Shown: positions 1 through 8,802, counted from the stretch's first letter. The stretch: 64,000 bases of DNA from Actinoplanes solisilvae (GCF_003999975.1 NZ_RJAC01000013.1:1-64000); one strand, 5' to 3'. Notes: generated from the sequence alone by a model not told the origin. Program-made: numbers and translations.

Positions 1-146
1 ACGTGCGCAGGGCGCATACTGGCGGTGACCTCGTCGGGGGTTTCGGTCGTGTGTGGTAACTCGATCCGAACCCACGACGAGGTTTTTACGTCGCTACGTC
101 CCTCTTCCCGAGTGAGTTACGTACAGAACTTCTGATCAGGCGCTTA

Positions 147-390
147 GCGCACGAGGTGAACGAGGCTTTCGCCCCGGTGGTGCTGGCCTGGCAGGCCGAA
201 ACCGGCGCCGACCCGGCCAGGGTGAACGTCCACGGCGGCGCGATCGCGATCGGCCACCCCCTGGGAGCCAGGGGCCCGCCTGGCCACCACGCTGCTGACC
301 GTGCTCGAACAGACCGGCGGCCGCTACGGCCTGATCACGATGTGCGAGGCCGGCGGCACAGCCAACGCGACCATCATCGAACGCCTCTGA
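147..390 (+). pseudogene. thiolase (acetyl-CoA acetyltransferase) C-terminal relic
   Basis: Only about the last 80 residues of a thiolase can be read. The reading starts at residues HEVNEAFAPVVLAW (the conserved NEAFA motif) and continues to NVHGGAIAIGHPLGA, the region of the conserved HP motif. About two bases are missing near position 270 compared with the expected G-A-S-G-A-R-L, so the frame changes. The other frame then carries the end, LITMCEAGGTANATIIERL, with the stop at 388-390, including the conserved C-x-G-G motif. A full thiolase has about 390 residues, so some 300 N-terminal residues are absent, and the upstream 146 bases show no thiolase coding sequence. It cannot make an active enzyme. 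Family assignment is confident; how it was truncated is not visible. Confidence 0.8.
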
Positions 391-439
391 CCGTAAGCCG
401 ATTCACGTCTGAGGTGGTGATAGGTGTAGAAAGCTCCGC

Positions 440-2464
440 ATGCTTGTGTCGTTTCCCCGGATGTTGTCGCGGACTCAGGGCTTCACGCTCGGGCGGCCGC
501 ACCGATTCACGGTCTCGCCCGACGGCACGAGGCTGGTGTTCCTGCGCAGCCGGGGCGGGGAGGACCGGGTGCGCCGGCTCTGGGAGCTCGACCTGGTCAC
601 CGGCGAGGAGCGACTGCTGGCCGACCCGGGGGCGCGGGGCCGGGGCATGTCGGCGGCCGAGCGGGCCCGGCGCGAGCGGCAGCGCGACCGGTCGGCCGGC
701 GTCTCGGGTTACACCGCGGACCAGGGCGTACGGGTCCTCGCCTGTACGGCCGGCGAGAAGCTCTACGTCGTGGCCGACGGCGACACGCGCGAGATGGCCG
801 CCCGTACACCGTTGACCGACGCGACGGTCAGCCCGGACGGCTCCGCGGTCGCCTACGTGCACGACGGCGAGCTGCGGCTCATCGGCACCGACGGCACGGA
901 CGACCGGGCGCTGGCGTCGCCGGAGCACGCGGACATCACGTACGGGCTGGCCGAGCACGTCGCGGCCGAGTCGATGGACCGTACGCGGGGGTTGTGGTGG
1001 TCGCCGGACGGGCGGCGGCTGGCTGTGGCCCGGGTCGACAACTCGCCGGTCGAGGTGTGGCACCTCAGCGACCCGGCCGAGCCGACCAGGGCGCCGACCG
1101 CCCAGCGCTACCCGCGCGCGGGCACCGCGAACGCCGTCGTCGACCTGCTCGTGCTCGACCGCGAAGGCGGACGGCGTACGGTCGATTTCGGCTGGGCCGA
1201 CTACGAATACCTCGTCGACGTCGTGTGGGACGAGCACGGGCTGCTCGCCGTGGTGCAGAACCGGCCGCAGACGACGATGCGCGTGCTGGCCGTCGACCCG
1301 TTCACCGGGCGCACCGAGGTGCTCGCCGAGGCGAGTGACCCGGCGTGGACCACGATCGTGCCCGGCTTCCCCGGGCGTACGCCGTCAGGGTCTCTGGTGT
1401 GGACGGAGGACCGGGGCGAGACCCGGTTCCTGACCGTCGGCGGCGAATCGGTGACGCCGCCCGGGCTGCAGGTCTCGTCTCTGTGCGCTATCGACGGCGA
1501 CACCGTGCTGTTCACCGCGTCGTCCGAGCCGACCGAGCGGCACCTGTGGACCTGGTCGGCGGCCGAAGGGTTGCGCCGTCTCACCACCGAGCCGGGGCTG
1601 CACACCGGGTCGCGGGCCGGTGGCGCCACCGTGATCAGCTCGGCCACGCTCTCGGGGACGCGGGTGACGTGCTCAGGTCGTACGGTCAAAGATCTTGCTC
1701 TCAGCTCGCCCGTGGTCCCCAAGGTCTCGCTGCTGCGCGCGGGACGGCGTGACCTGCGCACCGCCGTGTTGTTCCCGGCGGTCTGGCAGCGCGGCGAACG
1801 GCTCCCGGTCCTGATGGATCCCTACGGCGGGCCGGCCGCGCAACGCGTCGTGGCCGACCGAGCTCGGTTCTACTCGTCGCAGTGGTTCGCCGACCAGGGT
1901 TTCGCGGTGGTCGTCGCGGACGGGCGCGGCACCCCCGGGCGCGGCCCGAAGTGGGAGCGTGAGGCACACGGGCGCTCGGCCAAGAAGCTGCTCGACGACC
2001 AGGTCGAGGCGCTCGAGACGGTGGCCGCGCGCTACCCGGAGCTCGACCTGAACCGGGTCGGCATCAGGGGGTGGTCGGCGGGCGGTTATCTGGCCGCGCT
2101 GGCCGTGCTGCGCCGGCCCGACGTCTTCCACGCGGCGGTGGCGGGCGCCCCGGTGACCGACATGCGGCTCTACGACACCCACTGGCAGGAACGTTATCTC
2201 GGCGATCCGCGGCTCGACCCCACGCCGTACGAGGAGGCCTCGCTGATCGCCGACGCGCCGCTGCTCGACCGTCCGCTGCTGCTGATCCACGGCCTTTCCG
2301 ACGACAACGTCTATCCGGTGCACACGATGCGGCTGTCGGCGGCCCTGCTCGCGGCGGGCAAACCGCACACCGTGCTGCCGCTGCCGGGCGCGAGTCACAT
2401 GCCGCCCGACACCGACCTGCTCACACCGGAACTACGGTTCCTGCGGGACGCGTTGCGGGCGTGA
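440..2464 (+). CDS. S9 family serine peptidase (DPP IV / prolyl oligopeptidase type)
   Basis: The 674-residue protein has an N-terminal beta-propeller region of the dipeptidyl peptidase IV type (residues about 20-400, with repeated SPDG/WSPDG blades) and a C-terminal alpha/beta-hydrolase domain. The catalytic triad is visible: Ser546 in GWSAGGY, Asp621 in HGLSDDNVYP and His653 in GASHM. No signal peptide is seen, so it is probably a cytoplasmic aminopeptidase releasing dipeptides. The ATG at 440 has only a weak ribosome binding site; a second ATG at 461 is possible. It stands alone between the thiolase relic and the convergent cyd operon, whose last gene overlaps it by 44 bp. The peptidase class is certain; the substrate is unknown. 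Confidence 0.93.
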   Translation: MLVSFPRMLSRTQGFTLGRPHRFTVSPDGTRLVFLRSRGGEDRVRRLWELDLVTGEERLLADPGARGRGMSAAERARRERQRDRSAGVSGYTADQGVRVLACTAGEKLYVVADGDTREMAARTPLTDATVSPDGSAVAYVHDGELRLIGTDGTDDRALASPEHADITYGLAEHVAAESMDRTRGLWWSPDGRRLAVARVDNSPVEVWHLSDPAEPTRAPTAQRYPRAGTANAVVDLLVLDREGGRRTVDFGWADYEYLVDVVWDEHGLLAVVQNRPQTTMRVLAVDPFTGRTEVLAEASDPAWTTIVPGFPGRTPSGSLVWTEDRGETRFLTVGGESVTPPGLQVSSLCAIDGDTVLFTASSEPTERHLWTWSAAEGLRRLTTEPGLHTGSRAGGATVISSATLSGTRVTCSGRTVKDLALSSPVVPKVSLLRAGRRDLRTAVLFPAVWQRGERLPVLMDPYGGPAAQRVVADRARFYSSQWFADQGFAVVVADGRGTPGRGPKWEREAHGRSAKKLLDDQVEALETVAARYPELDLNRVGIRGWSAGGYLAALAVLRRPDVFHAAVAGAPVTDMRLYDTHWQERYLGDPRLDPTPYEEASLIADAPLLDRPLLLIHGLSDDNVYPVHTMRLSAALLAAGKPHTVLPLPGASHMPPDTDLLTPELRFLRDALRA

Positions 2465-5400
2465 GCCGGCCGTCCTCGAGACGCAGGACCCGGTCGACCA
2501 GGTCGAGGCCCTCGGGGCGGTGGGTGAGCAACAGGACCGTACGACCCGTGGCCGCGTCGAGCAGGTCGGTCATCACGGCTTCGGCGACGTCCTCGTCGAG
2601 TCCCTCGGTCGGCTCGTCGAGGATCAGCACCGCGGGGTCGGCGACCAGGGCCCGCGCGACGGCGAACCGGCGGGCCTGACCGCCCGACATCGTGGTGCCG
2701 CCGCTGCCCAGCCACGTGTCGAGGCCGTTGGGCAGGGCGTCGAGCCAGGCCTCCAGGCGTACGCGGGTGAGGGCCGCTCGCAGCTGCGCGTCGGTGGCCT
2801 CGGGGTCGGCCAGCCGCAGGTTCTCGCGCACGGTCGACGCGAAGACGTGGTCGGTGTCGTCGCCGACCAGCACGATCCGGCCCCGTACGGCGTCCTCGGG
2901 CAGGTCGCCGTGGTTCAGCGTGCCGTCGCGGGCGTCGAGCAGGCGGGCCACGACGGCGGCCAGGGTGGACTTGCCGGAGCCGGAGCGGCCCAGGATCGCG
3001 GTGCGGCTGCCGGCGGGCAGGTCGAGGGTGAGGTCGCGCAGGGCGGGCTCGCGGGCCGGATCCCAGCCGGCGGTGACGTGGTCGAGCCGCACGTCGGTGA
3101 GACCGTGGCGGGTGGTGCCGGTGAACGTCGCGGTGGGCGTTTCGCTGGTGAGGGTGGCCAGGCGGGCCCGCGCTCCAGCGGCCCGCTGACGGGCGACGGC
3201 GGCGTCGGGCAGCGTGAGCACCGTTTCGCCCAGCACGACGGTGGCCAGCAGCAGAACGGCCGACCACTCGGGGGTCAGGCCACCGAGTGCGAAGGCGACC
3301 CCGACGACGGCCACCCCCCAGCCGAGATGCGCGAGCGCGGCGGCCCCTCCGGCGCTGTGAGCGGCCCGCGCTTCGAGCCGGGCCAGGTCCCGGCTGCGCC
3401 GACGAGGTACGTCGATCAGGCCGTTCGCGGTCGTCAGGTCCTCGATGCCGTCGACCGTCTCGACCATCGCGTCCCGCAGCCGGGACCGGGCCTCGCCGGT
3501 GGCGGCCTCGTCGCGGGCGGCCTGGCGCGCGGCCAGCGCGGGGGCGAGGACGGCGGCGATCAGCAGGCCGGCGGTCAGAGGGAGGGCGGCGGCGGGGGCC
3601 GTGCCGACCGCGGCCGCGCCGGCTACGAGCACGGTGACGGCGGCGATCAGGGCGGGCAGCTTGCCGCGCAGCAGGCCGTCGACGCGGGCGTCCACGTCGT
3701 CGGCGACCTTGCTGAGCAGGTCGCCGCGGCGGCGCAGGCGAGGGCCGGGGACGCGGGGGATCAGGTCGGCGAACACGCGGGCGCGCCAGGCGCCGAGGCG
3801 GGCGAAGGCGACGTCGTGGGCCACGAGCCGTTCGACGTAGCGCAGCAGCGGACGGGCCACCGCACTGCCCCGCACGAGCACGACGGCGGCGGACAGGGTG
3901 AGAACCGGCGGCAGGAAGGAGGCCCGGACCAGAAGCCAGGCGGCCGCTCCGGTCAGCACGATTCCGGCCAGCGACGAACCGCTGCCGAGCGCCACCGCGA
4001 CGCCGGTGCGCCGCCACAGAGGAGTGGGGCGGCGGCTCGCTGCTGCTGCGGTGGCCGTCGTCGTGGGTGGTGTCGGGTGAGCGTGCGGAGTTGTCGTGGT
4101 GACCGGCGGTGCGATGACGGGAACTGTGCGGTCGGCCGCGGCCAGCAGGGCCGGGCGGTGCGCGACGACCAGGACCGCGTGACCGGCTCGGGCGGCGGCG
4201 CGCAGGCGGTCGATCACCAGGGCTTCGGTGGCGGTGTCGAGGTGCGCGGTCGGTTCGTCCAGCAGCAGGGTAACCGGCGAATCGGGGACTGCGCGGCCGG
4301 GGGAGGGCCGGTCTGTGGACAACGTGAGCCCTGTGGACAACGCCGGAGTGCCGGCCCGGAACGGCGTAGCGTGACCGGCATCCCGGGTGGGTGGGCCGGG
4401 TAGCTCCCCCGCACCCCGGGCGGGTGGGCCGGGTAGCGGGTGCTGGGGGGCGAACTGCGCCTGGTGCAGCAGGGCAGCGAGAGCCAGGCGCTGACGCTGG
4501 CCTGCGGAAACGCCGCTGCCGCGTTCGCCCAGGGCAGTGGCCGGGGTCAGATCGGGGGCCAGGCCGACGGTGTCGAGGGCGGCTTCCACCTCGGCCGAAG
4601 GGGTGCCGCTGGGGAACAGGTCCGCGACGGTTCGGGCGTGCGGCAGGGTCGGGCGCTGTGGGAGGTAGAGCGGGTTCGTCGCGTGGGCGGTTCCGGCTCG
4701 GGCGTGCTGCAGGCCGGCCAGCACGCGCAGGGCGGTCGTCTTGCCCGCGCCCGAGGGGCCGCTGAGGGCTACGAACTCGCCCGGTCGGACGACCAGGTCG
4801 TCGAGGGCGAGCGCGTTGCGGGTGGTTCCGGGATAGCGGGCGCGCAGGCCGGCCGCGACGATGCCGGCCGGCGCACCCGACCCGGCGGTGAGGCCGGCGC
4901 GGGCGGCGGCGGGACTGTCCGGCACGGCGGCGGGGGCGGTCAGCACCTCGTCCACGTCGGAGATGACGGCGCTCGCGTCCGTCGAGGCGTGATAGCGGGC
5001 GGCCATCTCGCGCAGCGGGCGGTACGCCTCCGGGGCCAGCAGGATCACCAGCAGGGCGGGGGCCAGGTCGAGGTCGCCGGCGGCGACGCGCAGCCCGGCC
5101 TCGACGGCGATCAGGCCGACCGAGAGGGTGCCGACCAGGTCGAGGGCGGTCGACGAGAGGAAAGCGACCCGCAGCACGCGCAGGGTGGCCGAGCGGTGCT
5201 TGTCGGTCAGGTCCTCGATGACGGCGGTCTGGCGGGTGGCGCGGCCGAAGACGCGCAGGGTCGGCAGGCCGCGCACCACGTCGAGGAAGTGGCCGGCCAG
5301 CCGGGCGTCGGCCTGCCAGCGGCGGCGGGCGGCGGCCTGGGTGGCCCAGCCGATCAGAGCACCGAGTACGGGGATCAGCGGCAGCGTGACCAGCGCGATG

Positions 5401-6017
5401 ATCGCCGACGTCGGGTCGACCAGCGCCATCGCCACGATGACCAGCGGGGGCAGGGCCACGCCGAGGATCAGCGCGGGCAGGTAGCCGCTGAACCACGGCT
5501 TGAGCGCGTCGAGCCCGGTCGTGAGAACGGCGGTCAGCCGGCCCGCGCCGAAGGAAGCGACCCACGCCGGGCCCCGCGCGGGCAGCACCGTCAGCATCTC
5601 GCCGCGCAGTTCGTCGGTGACGCGGGCGGCCGTGCGGCGGGCCACCACCTGCTCGGCCCAGGTCAGCACCGCTCGGGCGGCGTAGGCGAGGGCGAGCAGC
5701 CCCGCCGCCCAGCCGGGGCCGCGGGTGACCAGCAGGGTGAGCGCCACCGCCAGCAGCAGGGTGGCGCCGGCCTGACCCGCTCCGAGCAGGGCCAGGCCGG
5801 CGATGCCACCCCGGCTGGTGCGGGCGTGCCGCACCAGCCGGGGGTCGAGCGGTCCGCGGGGCGGCGCGGACCGCTTCGAAGCCGCGGCGGAGGACGCCGC
5901 GAGAGGGTGCGCCGCGGAGGCCGGGCCGGCAGGGGCCACGGCCTCCGCGGCGGCGGGAGCCGCCGGCGTGAACGGAGAGGGTTGGACGCCGGCAGCGGGT
6001 TTGGTGGGGGTGGTCAC
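2421..6017 (-). CDS. cydDC: fused thiol ABC exporter CydDC
   Basis: One 1198-residue polypeptide holds CydD and CydC in tandem, each with six predicted membrane helices and a nucleotide-binding domain. In CydD, Walker A (GPSGAGKTT) has Lys426, the signature SAGQ is near residue 504 and Walker B (LLLDEPT) has Asp587. In CydC, Walker A (GRSGSGKS) has Lys1016, followed by TMSGGQ and LILDEPTEGLDED. The heterodimer exports cysteine/glutathione and is needed to assemble cytochrome bd. The start is the GTG at 6017: GTGA overlaps the cydB stop, while the longer reading frame runs back into cydB. The first 60 residues are Ala/Pro-rich and probably disordered. About 60 extra Pro/Gly/Ala-rich residues lie between the CydD signature and Walker B, which is not usual for ABC proteins. 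Confidence 0.93.
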   Translation of the reverse strand: MTTPTKPAAGVQPSPFTPAAPAAAEAVAPAGPASAAHPLAASSAAASKRSAPPRGPLDPRLVRHARTSRGGIAGLALLGAGQAGATLLLAVALTLLVTRGPGWAAGLLALAYAARAVLTWAEQVVARRTAARVTDELRGEMLTVLPARGPAWVASFGAGRLTAVLTTGLDALKPWFSGYLPALILGVALPPLVIVAMALVDPTSAIIALVTLPLIPVLGALIGWATQAAARRRWQADARLAGHFLDVVRGLPTLRVFGRATRQTAVIEDLTDKHRSATLRVLRVAFLSSTALDLVGTLSVGLIAVEAGLRVAAGDLDLAPALLVILLAPEAYRPLREMAARYHASTDASAVISDVDEVLTAPAAVPDSPAAARAGLTAGSGAPAGIVAAGLRARYPGTTRNALALDDLVVRPGEFVALSGPSGAGKTTALRVLAGLQHARAGTAHATNPLYLPQRPTLPHARTVADLFPSGTPSAEVEAALDTVGLAPDLTPATALGERGSGVSAGQRQRLALAALLHQAQFAPQHPLPGPPARGAGELPGPPTRDAGHATPFRAGTPALSTGLTLSTDRPSPGRAVPDSPVTLLLDEPTAHLDTATEALVIDRLRAAARAGHAVLVVAHRPALLAAADRTVPVIAPPVTTTTPHAHPTPPTTTATAAAASRRPTPLWRRTGVAVALGSGSSLAGIVLTGAAAWLLVRASFLPPVLTLSAAVVLVRGSAVARPLLRYVERLVAHDVAFARLGAWRARVFADLIPRVPGPRLRRRGDLLSKVADDVDARVDGLLRGKLPALIAAVTVLVAGAAAVGTAPAAALPLTAGLLIAAVLAPALAARQAARDEAATGEARSRLRDAMVETVDGIEDLTTANGLIDVPRRRSRDLARLEARAAHSAGGAAALAHLGWGVAVVGVAFALGGLTPEWSAVLLLATVVLGETVLTLPDAAVARQRAAGARARLATLTSETPTATFTGTTRHGLTDVRLDHVTAGWDPAREPALRDLTLDLPAGSRTAILGRSGSGKSTLAAVVARLLDARDGTLNHGDLPEDAVRGRIVLVGDDTDHVFASTVRENLRLADPEATDAQLRAALTRVRLEAWLDALPNGLDTWLGSGGTTMSGGQARRFAVARALVADPAVLILDEPTEGLDEDVAEAVMTDLLDAATGRTVLLLTHRPEGLDLVDRVLRLEDGRLTPATRPAGTVVPV
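4281..4465 (-). other. in-frame insertion inside the CydD nucleotide-binding domain
   Basis: The ABC signature and the Walker B aspartate are normally about 25 residues apart; here they are about 83 apart (residues 504 and 587). The extra segment is rich in Pro, Gly, Ala and Thr. Its DNA contains an imperfect direct repeat (cores at about 4383-4403 and 4416-4437, ending GGGTGGGCCGGGTAGC) and two TGTGGACAA words at 4314-4322 and 4332-4340. It keeps the frame, so the protein may still be made, with a disordered loop on the nucleotide-binding domain surface. Confidence 0.7.
4314..4340 (-). promoter_or_regulatory. pair of DnaA-box-like sites (TTGTCCACA x2)
   Basis: Two exact TGTGGACAA words, which read TTGTCCACA on the minus strand, start 18 bp apart at 4314 and 4332. 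TTGTCCACA matches the high-GC actinobacterial DnaA box. They lie inside the coding insertion in cydDC, not in an intergenic AT-rich region, and no dnaA, dnaN or parAB genes are nearby, so this is not oriC. They could titrate DnaA or be chance; function is inference. Confidence 0.45.
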
Positions 6018-6994
6018 GAGGGCACCCGTTCGCTCGCGACGCGGCGACGGAAGACCCAGTACGAGAAGGCCTGGTAGGCGATCACGCCGGGCAGGATGAA
6101 GGCTCCCGCCCACGTGATGAGCTCAAGCGCTTGGGGAGTGGCGGCGGCCGATTCCCGGGTCAGCGACCACGCCGGGTCGAGCGTGCTGCGCAGCACCACC
6201 GAGCCGTGCGTCGTGAAGACGGCCACCACCGCCGCCGCCACGCCCGCGGCCGTCGCCGTGAAGGCCAGGGCCTCGCGCCCGAGCCGGGCCAGCATCGACG
6301 CACCGAAGCTCAGCACCGCCGCGACCAGCACGGCCGGGGAGCCCGTACCGATGCCGACGGCCAGCAGCGCCCCCGAGCCGAGAATGCCCAGCCACCGCGC
6401 CAGCGTGCGGGCCCGGTGACGCAGCGGACCGCTGGTGCGCAGCGAGAGGAACGTGGCGCCGAGCATGAGCGCCGCGTAGAGCGCCGCCAGCGCCCCGAAC
6501 CCGGCCGCCGGCGTGAACACCGGGCCGAGTGTGCGGGCGAACCCACCCCCGGTGACGTCGCCGTCCGCACCGATTGCCAGACCGTGGGCGAAGACGGCCA
6601 GCAGCGCGCCCCACACCAGCACGATGCCGAGCGAGCTCAGCCCGAGTGCCCAGTCCGCGCGGCGCCGGTAGCGTTCGCCGTCGCCCTTGCCGCGGAACTC
6701 CAGCGCCACGCCGCGCACCGCGAGCAGGAGCAGCAGCACGACCATCGGCAGGTAGAGCCCGGAGAGCAGCGACGAGTACCAGGCCGGGAACGCCGCGAAG
6801 GTGACGCCGATGGCCCCGACGAGCCAGACCTCGTTGCCGTCCCAGAACGGCCCGATCGTACGGACGGCCGCGCCGCGCTCGTGGTCGTCGCGGCCGAGCA
6901 GCGGGCCGAGCAGGCCGACGCCGAAGTCGAAGCCCTCGAGCACGAAGAACAGCACCCAGGCGAGCACGACGACCGAGAACCAGAAGGTGATCAC
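6014..6994 (-). CDS. cydB: cytochrome bd ubiquinol/menaquinol oxidase subunit II
   Basis: The 326-residue membrane protein begins with the typical first helix (FWFSVVVLAWVLFFVLEGFDFG) and the loop GPFWDGNEVWLVGAIG, both diagnostic of CydB. Eight to nine hydrophobic helices are visible. With CydA it forms the high-affinity terminal oxidase that reduces oxygen using quinol. The start is GTG at 6994 with GAGGAG about 9 nt upstream. Only 12 bp separate it from cydA, and its stop overlaps the cydDC start by four bases, so the three genes form one operon in the order cydA-cydB-cydDC. Confidence 0.96.
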   Translation of the reverse strand: MITFWFSVVVLAWVLFFVLEGFDFGVGLLGPLLGRDDHERGAAVRTIGPFWDGNEVWLVGAIGVTFAAFPAWYSSLLSGLYLPMVVLLLLLAVRGVALEFRGKGDGERYRRRADWALGLSSLGIVLVWGALLAVFAHGLAIGADGDVTGGGFARTLGPVFTPAAGFGALAALYAALMLGATFLSLRTSGPLRHRARTLARWLGILGSGALLAVGIGTGSPAVLVAAVLSFGASMLARLGREALAFTATAAGVAAAVVAVFTTHGSVVLRSTLDPAWSLTRESAAATPQALELITWAGAFILPGVIAYQAFSYWVFRRRVASERVPS

Positions 6995-7006
6995 GGGAGG
7001 GGCTCC

Positions 7007-8368
7007 TCAGTAGACGGGCGCGGGTTCGGGGGTGTCGGCCGCGGCCGGAGTGGGGGCCAGCGGTTGCCGCGAGAGATGCCGTATCAGCCGGAACCAGACG
7101 ACGGCCAGCACGCCGTAGACGACCGTGAAGCCGGCCAGGGACGCGATCACCTCGTTGCTGGTCAGCCCGGGGGAGATGCCGTCGGCGACCTTGGAGATGC
7201 CGAACGCGATCCACGGCTGCCGCGCGGTCTCGGTGAAGATCCAGCCGAACGTGTTGGCCGCGGCGGGCAGCAGCGGGATGAGCGGCAGCCACCGGGTCAG
7301 CCAGCGAGGAGCGTTCCGCGATTTCCGCGTACGCCAGAGGTAGTAGGCGGCTACGGCGGCGGCCAGCATGCCCGCGCCGATCATGAGCCGGAACGACCAG
7401 AAGGCGACCGGGATCATGGGCACGTAGGAACCGGGGCCGAACTGGGCGGCGTACTGGGCCTGCAGGTCGTCGATGCCCTGGACGGTCGCGGTCGGGCTCC
7501 CCTTGGCCAGGATCGACAGCAGCCACGGGATCTCGAGCTCGAACTCGGGCAGCGGCTTGCCGGTCGCGAAGACGGCGAACGGCGCGCCGGTGGTGGTCTG
7601 GTAGAGCGCCTCGGCGGCGGCCATCTTCATCGGCTGGACCTCGGTGATGACCTTGCCGAGGTGGTCGCCGGTGAGGGCCGTGAGCGCCCCGCCGGCCAGC
7701 GTGAGCCAGGCGCCGAGGCGAGCCAGGATCTTGTACGCCGGGTCGGCCGCGAGACGCCACACGCCGAGCGCGAGCAGCAGCGCGCCACCGACCATGATCG
7801 CGCCCGACAGCGTGTGCGGGAACGCGGCGAGGTTGACCTTGTTGAGCATCAGCTCGGTGAACGAGGTGAGCCGGGCCCGGCCGGTGACGGGGTCGAGAAC
7901 GTACGCCACGGGGTTCTGCATGAACGAGTTGCCGGCCAGGATGATGAACGCCGACAGCATCGTGCCGACCGCGACGATCGCGATGCACGCGGTGTGGATC
8001 GCGCGCGGCAGCCGGCCCCAGCCGAAGTACCAGAGCGCGAGGAACGTCGCCTCGAGGAAGAACGCGAGCATGCCCTCGATCGCCAGCGTCGGGCCGAAGA
8101 CGTCGCCGTAGAACTTGGCGAAGGCGCTCCACCCCAGGCCGAACTGGAACTCCTGGACGAGTCCGGTGACCACGCCGACGGCGAAGGTGACGATCAGCAG
8201 CTTGCCGACGAACTTCGTGAGGTTCAGGTAGTCGTCGCGCTTGGTGCGCAGCCAGGCGATCTGAAGGCCGGCGGCGGTCGCGGCCAGGCTGATCGACAAC
8301 GGCACGAAGAAGTAGTGGTAGATCGTCACCACCGCGAACTGCAGCCGTGTCAGATCCAGGACGTCCAT
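7007..8368 (-). CDS. cydA: cytochrome bd ubiquinol/menaquinol oxidase subunit I
   Basis: The 453-residue protein starts MDVLDLTRLQFAVVTIYHYFFVPL, as is standard for CydA; His18 in IYHYFF corresponds to the haem b595 ligand (His19 in E. coli). The length indicates a short Q-loop. It carries three haems and the quinol oxidation site of the bd oxidase in the cell membrane. The ATG at 8368 was chosen over a 48-codon extension because the family begins at MDVLDL and a GAGGGGGG ribosome binding site lies upstream. The extension would run through the operator region shared with the divergent blaI-type gene, so BlaI-family control of the operon is likely. Confidence 0.96.
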   Translation of the reverse strand: MDVLDLTRLQFAVVTIYHYFFVPLSISLAATAAGLQIAWLRTKRDDYLNLTKFVGKLLIVTFAVGVVTGLVQEFQFGLGWSAFAKFYGDVFGPTLAIEGMLAFFLEATFLALWYFGWGRLPRAIHTACIAIVAVGTMLSAFIILAGNSFMQNPVAYVLDPVTGRARLTSFTELMLNKVNLAAFPHTLSGAIMVGGALLLALGVWRLAADPAYKILARLGAWLTLAGGALTALTGDHLGKVITEVQPMKMAAAEALYQTTTGAPFAVFATGKPLPEFELEIPWLLSILAKGSPTATVQGIDDLQAQYAAQFGPGSYVPMIPVAFWSFRLMIGAGMLAAAVAAYYLWRTRKSRNAPRWLTRWLPLIPLLPAAANTFGWIFTETARQPWIAFGISKVADGISPGLTSNEVIASLAGFTVVYGVLAVVWFRLIRHLSRQPLAPTPAAADTPEPAPVY

Positions 8369-8384
8369 GGGTTGAGGCCCCCCT

Positions 8385-8440
8385 CTACGACGTTTCGTAG
8401 TAGATACTACGCCCCGTAGTACGACGCCATGCAGTAGTAT
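8385..8440. promoter_or_regulatory. BlaI-type operators and divergent promoters (cydA / blaI)
   Basis: Overlapping inverted repeats built on GTAGTA/TACTAC fill the gap: CTACGA-CGTT-TCGTAG at 8385-8400, CGTAGTA-GA-TACTACG at 8396-8411 and further half sites (CGTAGTACGACG, GCAGTAGTATCG) to 8440. TACTAC-type dyads are typical for actinobacterial BlaI/MecI/CopY repressors. A TAGTAT -10 box for cydA lies in the second palindrome (minus strand, 8404-8409), and a second TAGTAT lies at 8435-8440, 7 nt before the blaI ATG. One repressor could therefore block both directions. Promoter positions are inferred. Confidence 0.75.
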
Positions 8441-8447
8441 CGGACAC

Positions 8448-8798
8448 ATGGCTCTCGGGGATTTGGAACGCGAGGTCATGACGCAGTTGTGGGGCGCCGG
8501 CGAGCCGCTCACCGTGCGGCAGGTGCACGAGCGCCTCAGCCGCCAGCGCGACCTGGCCTACACGACCGTGATGACCGTGCTCGACCGGCTGGCGAAAAAG
8601 GGTGTCGTCACCCAGCAGAAGGCCGACCGCGCCTATCGCTACGTGCCGGCGCAGACCCGCGAGGAGATGACCGCCTCGGTCATGCTCGACGCGCTGACCG
8701 CCAGCGACGATCAGGACGCGGCGCTCGCCTACTTCGTCGGGCAGTTGCCGCCCGACGCGCTGGCCGCCGCGATCGCGGCCGCGACCAAGAGAAAATGA
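8448..8798 (+). CDS. BlaI/MecI/CopY family transcriptional repressor
   Basis: The 116-residue protein has the family's winged helix at residues 1-75 (MALGDLEREVMTQLWGAGEPLTVRQVHERL, then YTTVMTVLDRLAKKGVV) and a short C-terminal dimerisation part. Such dimers bind TACTAC dyads and come off DNA when cleaved by a BlaR1-type protease, which is the next gene 4 bp downstream. The operators lie between it and cydA, so it probably represses itself, the protease and the bd oxidase operon. The ATG at 8448 is preceded by TAGTAT with a 7-nt gap and no Shine-Dalgarno, so the mRNA may be leaderless. The ligand or signal is unknown. Confidence 0.93.
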   Translation: MALGDLEREVMTQLWGAGEPLTVRQVHERLSRQRDLAYTTVMTVLDRLAKKGVVTQQKADRAYRYVPAQTREEMTASVMLDALTASDDQDAALAYFVGQLPPDALAAAIAAATKRK

Positions 8799-8802
8799 TC
8801 GG

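Noticed and set aside
1..146. A coding region joined to the thiolase relic at the left edge
   Set aside because: No thiolase-like or other conserved protein can be read in any frame here; I see nothing that can be named.
4314..4340. Replication origin based on DnaA boxes
   Set aside because: Only two boxes, inside a coding sequence, with no dnaA, dnaN, gyrB, parAB or AT-rich unwinding region.
2395..5565. Very long minus-strand reading frame (over 1000 codons) overlapping cydDC in another frame
   Set aside because: The translation is Arg/Pro-rich with no domain; it is a GC-driven shadow of cydDC. The same applies to the plus-strand frames at 2520-4403 and 4440-6077.
6131..8419. Plus-strand frame of 762 codons opposite cydA/cydB
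   Set aside because: Composition of Arg, Gly, Gln and Glu only, antisense to well-defined membrane proteins; shadow.
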